Below are positions 1-7,406 of a stretch of 64,000 nt of DNA, one piece after another. The notes under the pieces were generated by a model. It was not told the DNA's origin, ran no database searches, and saw only the letters and a list, made by a program, of their open reading frames with translations. The translations under genes were made by a program, and so were the position numbers. Positions within the stretch are counted from its first letter, which is position 1. The number at the start of each line of letters is the position of its first letter. The stretch lies in NCBI GenBank assembly GCA_030867875.1, contig JAOWCC010001634.1, positions 8,417,877 through 8,481,876 on the forward strand. The letters are read 5' to 3'. The stretch is from Actinernus sp. WN-2022. Its lineage: Eukaryota; Cnidaria; Anthozoa; Actiniaria; Actinernidae.

Positions 1-1166
1 TTTCGCGATATCAAGGATACTCAAGGTTAGTTGTTCGATAGGCTGTAGCTTTGCTACGTTGCACCACTTGAATCCTCCAGTTGGTAGCGCTTGGCTCATA
101 GCCCATCCGTATAGGTTGTTTGCATCCAGATACTGTATGTACGTAGTGGGCTTGATTGGGTCGTACTTCGTTGTCCCAACTGTGCAAGCATATGGATTGT
201 TGGCCTTTGCATGGCGTCGACTGACCATCGAAATGCCGCCTCGCATCCCTTTCTCGATGAAAAGATGCATATCGTAGTCTGTGAGCAGCTCAAGCTCTAC
301 GCCAGTCTTCTTTAGCAATGCATCCCACGATAGACCAGGGCTAGTATAGTAGTGGGCTGGGTCCAAGCCATAATTTTGCATACATGTCGCTCTAAAGCCT
401 TCGAACACATCTGCGAGTAAAAGTACATCAGTTCGAAGATATAGATCGTGGTAGTCTCCCATAGTTCGACAACCAAATGCTTCCCAAACCTTCTGTGCAT
501 GGGTATAGTCCTCATCTGAGATTACTTCATCAGAAAGCTTGCTATAAAAAGAATCGCGTGGTGGTAGCTCGTCCTGAAACCGCTCCCAACTGTCCATGTA
601 TTCGTATGGGTATACGCCCTTGCGCCCAAGAAGGTGTGCATTAAGGGGTGTATGTGAAACGGTTATCGGAAGGCGAGACGGGTCGAGTTGCTTTATGCTC
701 CCTTCTCCACACTGTGGGCAAGTCCCCACTAGCTCCCAAGCCTCGTTAATGACAACCAGCTCGTCCTTATTACATCGTTTACATTCGCCTGCTGCCTCTA
801 TAGTACTACAAACCAGTTTGTCTAGCGACCCCAAGAGAAATTGTGCGCTATCAATGAACCGGAGGTTGACAAGTGAAAACGAAATGTACTTCTCCATGTT
901 ATTGGTATGCAATTTATCTGCCCCTCTACTTTGGAGATGGATTGCATCAAGAAATGAGAATCGTATCCCCGCAAATTATGGAAGACTACTGGTATTACGG
1001 TGTTCTTTGTGTCTATCCGCAGTAGTAGATTGCAGGCATTGTGTGCTGCTCCACGATACTTTCCAGTGATATGGCAGTGATCGCGAACTGAATCCCCATT
1101 AAGAGATTTCTGACAAATGTGGCAAATTGTTGCACTGTGGTGGGCTATGCTGTCCTCTGGAGTCAT
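1..1166 (-). pseudogene. DNA polymerase B fragment, tandem copy A of the old PolB element
   Basis: The minus strand from 1166 downwards encodes the middle of a protein-primed type DNA polymerase B: a His-Me-finger zinc motif (DHCHITGKYRGAAHN), an ExoII-type motif (FHNLRGYDSHF) and, further on, an ExoIII-type motif (YLRTDVLLLADVF). It is nearly identical to the pieces at 22470-23252 and 2857-3246, but here they are contiguous. A single base is missing near 908 compared with the other copy (ATTGGTATG against ATTGGGTATG), which shifts the frame and truncates the first reading frame at 822. The fragment runs off the window at base 1. It has no N-terminal half, so it is a dead partial copy. Confidence 0.85.
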
Positions 1167-1182
1167 GTATAGGGCTTTACGT

Positions 1183-1375
1183 AAGGGTTAGAGACTGCTT
1201 GTGAGTGCTTTATCGACAAATACAGGCACGCGCTGACTGTACGATGAACGAAAAATAATGAATACTGCATGAGGCCGAAGGCCGAATGCAGTATGAAGAC
1301 ATGTTGAGTTCATCGTACAGTCAGCAAGTGACTGTATTTTGCCGATAAAGCACAAACATAAAGTCTCTAACCCTT
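1183..1375. repeat. Foldback hairpin element, copy A
   Basis: A 193 bp imperfect palindrome bounded by AAGGGTTAGAGACT and its complement AGTCTCTAACCCTT. Inner arms also pair (GCTTTATCG, CTGACTGTACGATGAAC, TACTGCAT), ending in a central GGCCGAAGGCC hairpin. The same element is at 23269-23461, so it was present before the segmental duplication. It has no coding capacity and looks like a small foldback MITE. Confidence 0.75.
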
Positions 1376-1657
1376 TTAATATTCAAACTGAGTGCACTGT
1401 CAGCAGTGAATTTTAATTGTAATACCATAGAGGTCAATAAATATTTCATAAAGAAGTCAAATATTTCGCATGAATTAAATCATTTTACGGTAAATATCTC
1501 CACAAAGAAATAGCATTTCAACAGACAATGAATAAAAACAGGACTTTTAATATCCAACTAAGTAGAAACCGTTTCGAAGAAACAACCAAAGCGTGGATTT
1601 GTGCGTGAAGAACTACAAGTGGTACCACCAAATACTGAACTACCTCCAAAGGGAATT

Positions 1658-3246
1658 CTAAGATAGCAATTCCTCAATAAGGTCATCAAAGTTCGTTTGA
1701 GGCAAACAGATATCTTTATGCCCATGGGCTAGGGTATCGATTCCATTTTCGGAAATCCAACGTTTTGTGTCCAGGGGCGAAAGTGAGATTTTATTCACTC
1801 GCAGACCATACATCTGATGTCCAATGCTTCGCAGCATATTCATCCCATGTCTGAAGGTCTTCTTATCGAAAAGAGACTCCTTATACTGCTCGTGTCGCAT
1901 GTGCTTCTTCACAACATACTTCCGTACTCCTTTAGCCTTGCGAATCTCCTTGGTGTCTGCGCATACAATCTAATACATCTTAGGTCGAAGTCCAACGTAC
2001 TCTACGATGGCAACGCCTGCACACTCATCCTTCATCTTTCCAAGAACCTTTGTATTGGTAGTGTCGTATAGTGGATGGTTTTTTGGGTAATCACTTGTAT
2101 CGTATAGGTCTGCATTCGAGTACATGTCTTCATAGACGTCTTCAGTCTGGATCTCAAGCAATAGCGAATCTGTGTCTGTGTAGAGAAGTTCACATCGATT
2201 ACCATATTGGGGCTGAAGTTGATTGTAGTAGAAATCGTACATCAGGTGTTTGGATAGGTCTAGGATGCTCATCCCAACATAAACGGGGCGGTTCAGCACG
2301 AGCCTGCTTTTATGCATGTGTAGGGCTACAAGGCCATCATCAAAGATATTTGATCTAGCAAATGTTGGGCTTGATATCAGCCGCCGAAGCTTGTCCTCCT
2401 CTCTTGCACGCACCAGCTTCACATCCACGCGCTTACGCAGATTCTCCATTGTCTTACCAAATACTGAGTTGTTCATCAGTTTGTAGAGGTCTTTCTCGAA
2501 ATTGCTTGTAGCCAGTTTACGAAAGTCCGTATTCATACGTATATATGGCTCCATCCAAGGGCTTTGGTCGAATCGTAGTGCTCGGTGCACCTTTTTCAAT
2601 CGCATGCGAAGAGACATATAGCTGTAGATTTCTATAGTGTAGGACGTAGCATTCTTTGTCAAATAGGTTGGGCACAAGCTTTTCGACTTCGATTGGGAAT
2701 ACTTTTTCACCTAGTAGTCCGCATTGGTACTCTGACATTCATTTTTTCTGTACTTTCATACGCTCTCACAGGGGCTAGTGGATACGAGTTGTGAGTGTCG
2801 TGGAGTTCTAGAGGATACTCAAGGTCTACCTCAAGGATATAACCTTTATCCGCATCTTTCGCGATATCAAGGATACTCAAGGTTAGTTGTTCGATAGGCT
2901 GTAGCTTTGCTACGTTGCACCACTTGAATCCTCCAGTTGGTAGCGCTTGGCTCATAGCCCATCCGTATAGGTTGTTTGCATCCAGATACTGTATGTACGT
3001 AGTGGGCTTGATTGGGTCGTACTTCGTTGTCCCAACTGTGCAAGCATATGGATTGTTGGCCTTTGCATGGCGTCGACTGACCATCGAAATGCCGCCTCGC
3101 ATCCCTTTCTCGATGAAAAGATGCATATCGTAGTCTGTGAGCAGCTCAAGCTCTACGCCAGTCTTCTTTAGCAATGCATCCCACGATAGACCAGGGCTAG
3201 TATAGTAGTGGGCTGGGTCCAAGCCATAATTTTGCATACATGTCGC
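1658..3246 (-). pseudogene. DNA polymerase B, C-terminal (palm/thumb) part, copy B
   Basis: Reading down from 3246, the minus strand encodes polymerase motif A (YLDANNLYGWAMSQ), motif B (FEKDLYKLMNNSVFGKT) and motif C (LLYTDTDSLLLEI), then the family's typical C-terminus (HQMYGLRVNKISL). The upstream half of the same gene lies beyond the Polinton at 22470-23252. The reading frame is broken by frameshifts near 2738 and near 2613 and by an in-frame TAG near 1972, so the gene is dead even ignoring the insertion. The type is the protein-primed PolB found in many invertebrate mobile elements. The first codons of the open frame at 3264-3247 belong to the Polinton end. Confidence 0.88.
3241..3246. 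other. Target site duplication, left (TGTCGC)
   Basis: TGTCGC directly precedes the Polinton end and is repeated at 22470-22475. The uninterrupted copy A at 385-390 contains it once, between CATACA and TCTAAAG. A 6 bp duplication is the known Polinton/Maverick integrase signature. Confidence 0.95.
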
Positions 3247-3582
3247 AGTAGTTAATGGAGTCACCTTAGGTCCAATCCCTGGCTCCTGATTGGCCTAGAC
3301 GGGGGGCGTGGCCTAAAACGACGCCATTACGCACGTGGCGTCCCAAAATGACGTCACAGCACGTGGCGTCGTCTGTTTGGCGGCCAAAGCCAGGCTTGGG
3401 ATTGGTCGTCCGTGTAGGCTTAGAATGACGTCACAGGCGCCGCCAAACCCTGTCCCCCAAGCGAGGCTGGACCGGAAGTGGAGCCGCCGCCAGGGGTAAA
3501 GAGGTGTTTGGCGGTCCAAGCCAGGCCTGGGAGTGGTCGGGCCGTGTCGGGCGTTCGGGAGGAGGGGCTCGGCGGGGCGTCG
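3247..3582. repeat. Polinton left terminal inverted repeat
   Basis: It begins AGTAGTTAATGGAGTCACC and matches the reverse complement of 22138-22469 with small differences only. The repeat holds two perfect TGACGTCA (CRE/ATF-type) palindromes, near 3349 and 3425, two GCACGTGGCGTC stretches containing the E-box CACGTG, and CCAAT-type ATTGG motifs. These may serve as promoter or replication-origin elements. The role is inferred. Confidence 0.93.
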
Positions 3583-3841
3583 GGCGAGACCCAACCCAGG
3601 CCGGGGATTGGTCGGCGGGAGGTCCCCAGGGGGGTCCCCCCGGGAGTCCCCACGGGCGGGGAATGTGTGGAGTCCAGACTCCCTACTGGATCAATGACCG
3701 AGGGTCCCCCACCCTCCCCACCCCCTATAGACATTTTGGTCCGAGCCAAGTACCGAACCCATACGGAACCAAGAAGACCTAGATTTTGGGGACAAACCGG
3801 ATACCCGGGATTTTACCCTGGTGATCGGAAGCAACCCCTAT

Positions 3842-3964
3842 ACCTTGTGGCCTTATGGGATTCAACCACTATGTCCTAAGCTACCTTGTGGTCTTATGGG
3901 ATTCAACCACTATGTCCTAAGCTACTTTGTGGCCTTATGGGATTCAACCACTATGTAATTGGAG
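3842..3964. repeat. 41 bp tandem repeat, three copies
   Basis: Three consecutive copies of a unit containing CTTATGGGATTCAACCAC start at about 3842, 3883 and 3924. They differ by single bases. The last copy runs into the AATAAA at 3967. Confidence 0.85.
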
Positions 3965-4008
3965 ACAATAAAAGAGACTTTTGTTTGAGTAAAAACAACT
4001 TTGTTTGC

Positions 4009-4690
4009 CTTGTTTTTAAAATTAAATTTTACAAAGGCGGTGGCCCATTTCAGGCTCACCAAATTAATTAAATAATACAAGTATGTATTGAAAATAATTA
4101 ATAATAATTAAAGGTGTCTTTTCAACCAAAAGATAAAATGATAGAAATATAAAAAATATATACATATATACAGGCCCTCCGGCCCATTCGAAAGATTGAA
4201 AATATCCGTGCAGAAAAAGTGGACTAATCGTCCTAGTATTTATGAAAAAGTGGGGCTAATCGCCCTAGTAGTGTTAAAATTTCTGAAAATGGGGTGCCTT
4301 GTTTTAAAAATAATTTTACAAAGGCGGTGGCCCATTTCAGGCTCACCAAATTAATTAAATAATACAAGTATGTATTGAAAATAATTAATAATAATTAAAG
4401 GTGTCTTTTCAACCAAAAGATAAAATGATAGAAATATAAAAAATATATACATATATACAGGCCCTCCGGCCCATTCGAAAGATTGAAAATATCCGTGCAG
4501 AAAAAAGTGGACTAATCGTCCTAGTATTTATGAAAAAGTGGGACTAATCGCCCTAGTAGTGTTAAAATTTCTGAAAATGGGGCTAATCGCCCTAATATTT
4601 ATGTAATAGAAAAAGGTGGGCTAATCGCCCTAATATTTATGTAATTTTGAAAGTGGTCTAATGGCCCTAATAAGTTTTTAAAATTTATAA
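4009..4690. repeat. 287 bp direct repeat pair plus short GGCTAATCGCCCTA repeats
   Basis: The segment starting GCCTTGTTTT at ~4009 recurs at ~4296 with an offset of 287 bp and few differences. It continues to ~4583. After it come degenerate ~45 bp repeats of the form GTGGGCTAATCGCCCTAATA (4583-4690). Each of these contains a small GGGC...GCCC inverted repeat and could form hairpins. No coding capacity is visible. Confidence 0.8.
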
Positions 4691-4725
4691 AAAAGAGAAG
4701 ATCTTCCCGTGGCATAATTTTTTTT

Positions 4726-4995
4726 TTAAAAAACTAATCCATAATGGTGATGGTATTTATAATCAATGGGTAAAACAATAATACCGAAAACGGTCCCGTG
4801 GTGGAAGAGAATTAAGCTTCCCGCTTTTATGTAGAATTCATGGTAGTATTTTACCCGGCAAAAACAGCAACGCGGTACTTCATCTTTGCTCAGAAATTTA
4901 GATATCCTGGCTATTAAACATGCGGCACACACCGTTCTCCAGCAACAGGGTAGCGGGGGTAACATGTCTCCCCGTAGTGTCTTACATCTAGAACA
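4726..4995 (-). CDS. Alternative terminal exon, Cx2C RING-like protein (b)
   Basis: An open frame starts directly after a good splice acceptor (pyrimidine-rich TTTCATTTCTAG, AG at 4996-4997) in phase 0 and runs to a stop at 4726. The first codons give CSRC, followed by PCCWRTVCAAC and CCFC. This makes a Cx2C...CCx4Cx2C...Cx2C zinc-binding pattern like a small RING or treble-clef finger. The rest (ILFHHGTVFGIIVLP) matches the paralogous exon at 5073-5357. It has no ATG at its 5' end and must receive one by splicing, most simply from the phase-0 leader exons at 6234-6266 or 6131-6166. The function is unknown; an early regulatory protein is an inference from its position. Confidence 0.6.
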   Translation of the reverse strand, partial: CSRCKTLRGDMLPPLPCCWRTVCAACLIARISKFLSKDEVPRCCFCRVKYYHEFYIKAGSLILFHHGTVFGIIVLPIDYKYHHHYGLVF

Positions 4996-5072
4996 CTAGA
5001 AATGAAAAATAAAATTTAGGTCTAATTTATGCCACGGGAGGAACTTCAGGAAAATTTCAATGGCGTAAACTT

Positions 5073-5357
5073 TTATCGAGGAGGGAAAACAAGATCATAA
5101 CGTCGATTGAATATTTTTTTTAAGGGCAAAGTTAGGCACCCAAAGGTGATACCATGTCGAAAAATGATAATAGATCCTGACCTAACATAGAACTCGTGCC
5201 TCATCCTCGTGGCACAGTAAAAGCATTCGGGGTGTCCATCTTTTCTCAACCCAGGTTTCAATAACCCCACAAAACACGAGGGACATATAGTTTCTCCGCA
5301 GCAAGGCATAGGCGGTAATTGCTGCTGTTGCTCTGGATAATGGCCACAGTTTACACA
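5073..5357 (-). CDS. Alternative terminal exon, Cx2C RING-like protein (a)
   Basis: It begins in phase 0 immediately after a splice acceptor (TTATGTTTTTTCTAG, AG at 5358-5359). It encodes about 94 residues with CVNC, then PCCGETICPSC and CFYC. This is the same Cx2C...CCx4Cx2C...Cx2C layout as exon 4726-4995, and the two share a C-terminal block (FRHGITFGCLTLP against FHHGTVFGIIVLP). They are tandem paralogues. Joining the end of the 5380-5871 exon to it in frame has no good donor. I therefore favour use as an alternative terminal exon fed by the upstream leader. The cysteine pattern suggests zinc binding; no known family is recognised with confidence. Confidence 0.62.
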   Translation of the reverse strand, partial: CVNCGHYPEQQQQLPPMPCCGETICPSCFVGLLKPGLRKDGHPECFYCATRMRHEFYVRSGSIIIFRHGITFGCLTLPLKKIFNRRYDLVFPPR

Positions 5358-5379
5358 CTAGAAAAAACATAATTGGCAT

Positions 5380-6266
5380 TTAGCACTCGATGTGAAAGAA
5401 AAGTGTACGCCACTGAAATCTTCCCCACCCCTCGTGATCCACTTGAGAATAAATGGGGTGGTGAGGGCAGCGTCTATAAATAATGCCCACGTTGCAGTGG
5501 CGCTGGCAAACGGTTGTGTTTGAATGGCACTTTTGGCACCAGCGGAAGGAAAATTCCGTTAACGGCTCAATAAACATAGCCGCCGTGACAGGGTCCATCC
5601 CCCAAAATCGCTTATTATGGGGGAGCTCCTGGTAACTAGCGTCCCAACAATAGACGGATTTAAAGTCCCAAACACTTAAACAAGTAACCATCAAAAGTGT
5701 GGGGAAGAATAATTTTCTGTGTTTGATCTTCCTCTTGTCAACCCGCTGCTGCCCGCATACGTATTCCCCAATGCGGGATATGATTTCCAAGGGCAAGCCA
5801 AACTGCCTCAAAAAAAGGGCATGGTGAAGGTAGTGGCAGGCATTGAGGTCGGTCGCGACCGGTAGAAAAGTCTGTTCGGAAAAGAAAAATTTTTAAAAAG
5901 AAAATTAAGAAAAAACGAATAATGTTTTAGAGAAATTAGTTCGCTAGAGGCGCTCTGACAAGAGCGGAGATCCCCCACCGGTGGGGCCCTCGAGAAAAGC
6001 CTATAAAAATTAATCCAAACTTTTACTGAATGGGGAAATTTTGCCAATAAAATGAACGGCTCTGTGAAGCAGTGACCGAACGTTAACACTGTTTTAGGGA
6101 GGTGGGAGAACATCCACAACAACAACTTACTTGAGCCAGGTTTGGTATAAGTACGCCTCGGATATTCTAGAAAAAACAAAAGAAAGATTAGCGGCGGTAT
6201 TCCTAGGCAAAAAGAAAGTCAGCAGGATAGTACCTCAATCTCTCGTATGGGCCGTTGGACAGCCAT
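5380..6266 (-). CDS. Spliced cysteine-rich protein with two leader exons (~186 aa)
   Basis: The coding exons on the minus strand are 6266-6234 (ATG plus 10 codons), 6166-6131 (12 codons) and 5871-5380. All junctions are phase 0 with consensus sites: GAG|GTACTA, TTTTTTCTAG|AA, CAA|GTAAGT and CCGAACAG|AC. The large exon encodes a hydrophobic/basic N-terminal half and a C-terminal cysteine/histidine cluster (WCQKC, VCQRHC, RRCPHHP) that could bind zinc. No family is recognised. Because exons at 5357 and 4995 also start in phase 0, the leader could be shared by three alternative proteins. The gene lies divergent to PolB, the position of early genes in related elements. Confidence 0.6.
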
Positions 6267-6376
6267 AGCGTCGTTGTTGTTTTGTCTGTAGAAATAAAAA
6301 GGAAAAAAAAAAAAAGAACAAAAGATTAGTAAATCCCTAGGTTGAATTTCCAGAGAGAATTTTGTGTAAAACTCAC

Positions 6377-6560
6377 CTTGTTCTTGTTCGGTGTTTGTCT
6401 TGTTGTTGTTTGACTGAGGAAATAAAAAGGAAAAACAAAAAAGAAAAGATTAGTAAGGACTCAGGTTGAATTCCAAGAGAAAATACAAGGCCTCAGGTTG
6501 AATTCCAAGAGAACATTTTGTGCAAACTTACCGGTTGAGTGGCTGATTCAACTGTGCCGA
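6377..6560 (-). other. Non-coding leader exons of the minus-strand cassette
   Basis: Two further exons are predicted upstream of the coding leader. One ends at 6532 with donor CCG|GTAAGT. The other spans 6413-6377, between acceptor TTTATTTCCTCAG and donor CAAG|GTGAGT. Neither contributes an ATG in frame. The 6377-6413 exon resembles the start of the next exon (both carry ACAACAACA/ACGAC-type sequence), so it may be a duplicated exon. Confidence 0.5.
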
Positions 6561-6575
6561 AGTTAGTTTTGGGGC

Positions 6576-6666
6576 ATGTATTTATGCAGGCAAAGGATGT
6601 GCTGTGATTGGAGCATTAAGCTCGGCCTACGATTGGTTCGCTAAGCGAAGCGAGCGCTATGATTGG
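6576..6666 (-). promoter_or_regulatory. Putative promoter of the spliced minus-strand cassette
   Basis: On the minus strand there is a TATA-like GCATAAATACATG (6576-6587). It is preceded by three CCAAT boxes (plus-strand ATTGG at 6607, 6632 and 6662) spaced about 25-30 bp apart. This places a start site near 6555, just upstream of the first predicted donor at 6532. Confidence 0.5.
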
Positions 6667-7312
6667 CGGGGTCATTCAATCCGAAATTGACTCGAATTCG
6701 TTTTCAGTGGATTTTTGGTTTTTGACTCTCAAAATTCACCCCCAAAACAGTCCTGAAATGGTCTAAAAATTTTGCTGGAATTAGCCAGCCAGGCTTTCTA
6801 ATTTTTCCGCTATTTTTTTCGTCTTCGGCGATCCGGGAAAGGCTTCCTTTATTGCCAAAACCTCGTACACGCTGAATCAGGAAGCGAGGAGCGCGCGCCT
6901 TTGTATAACGCCACTTTCATTCACGAGAATCTAAACTGGGATAAACCGGTTAGACTAGTTTTCCACCAATCAGGAGCCGCGCGTCTTTGCCTCACAAAAT
7001 CTCATTCACAAGAGGCCCCCAAACTGGGATAAACCGGTTGGACTAGTTTTTGTTTACCTAACTGGGCGCCTTTGCCGAGGGGATTTAGGTTTTAGGATTT
7101 AGGAGATCAGAAAAACCATTTAGAGAACGTAAAATGATTACGGCTTAAAGAAGGAAGGAAGAAGGGATCCCCCCGGGGTGGGGCGAGATAATTTTAAAGA
7201 ACAAGGGTAGGGGGGAGGGGTTTTTCAGAGGCTTCTTAGACCCCAGGGGATCCAGTCGAACAAAAAACGGATCGAATTCCACCACTCACAAGCCGTGTTC
7301 CTTCTAAAGGAA
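6667..7312. promoter_or_regulatory. Divergent control region with ~87 bp direct repeat
   Basis: This non-coding stretch lies between the leftward spliced cassette and rightward PolB. The block AAACTGGGATAAACCGGTT followed by a variable base pair and ACTAGTTTT occurs at ~6933 and again at ~7020. Both copies are preceded by TCATTCAC(G/A)AGA and GCGC...CTTTG sequence. Such a repeated block is a candidate enhancer or origin. Two stretches at 7139-7230 are purine- and G-rich. I see no gene. Confidence 0.45.
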
Positions 7313-7369
7313 CCAATCATCGGCCGAGAAAAAGGCACCAATCAGAGAGCAGAGTAAAAGCCATAAAAG
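7313..7369 (+). promoter_or_regulatory. Putative PolB promoter
   Basis: Two CCAAT boxes (7313 and 7338) are followed by a TATA-like CCATAAAAG (7361-7369). This is about 40 bp upstream of the PolB ATG at 7407, in the correct order and spacing for an RNA polymerase II promoter. Confidence 0.5.
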
Positions 7370-7406
7370 CGAGCGATGAATTTTGATTTGGGTTAGTGTG
7401 AGCACG

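Larger units (their letters stand above)
1..1566. repeat. Tandem-duplicated segment, copy A (Polinton-free)
   Basis: Bases 1-390 match 2857-3246 and bases 385-1566 match 22470-23652, with only a few substitutions and one indel. Copy A is therefore the same segment without the 19.2 kb Polinton. Similarity stops abruptly at 1566/1567, which looks like the junction of a tandem duplication of part of the old PolB element. The high identity means the duplication is recent. It could also be two haplotypes laid end to end by the assembler. Confidence 0.88.
3583..4725. other. Non-coding left arm of the Polinton
   Basis: I see no convincing gene here. Long frames at 3420-3879 on both strands are GC-rich shadows without recognisable content. 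The stretch consists of a GC-rich part up to ~3780, then repeats (separate entries), with a plus-strand AATAAA at 3967-3972. Base composition swings from very GC-rich to AT-rich inside the element. Confidence 0.6.

Noticed and set aside
2857..3264. Polymerase fragment beginning with MTPLTTA at 3264
   Set aside because: The first codons come from the Polinton end; the real gene continued at 22470.
3420..3879. Three overlapping long frames (92-133 codons) in the GC-rich left arm and TIR
   Set aside because: They overlap the inverted repeat and differ only by frame. Composition is Gly/Pro/Arg-rich as expected from GC-rich DNA, and the right TIR does not support them.
5073..5871. In-frame splice from the 5380-5871 exon end into the 5073-5357 zinc exon
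   Set aside because: The only late GT sites give the wrong phase or a stop right after the junction, so alternative terminal exons are preferred.
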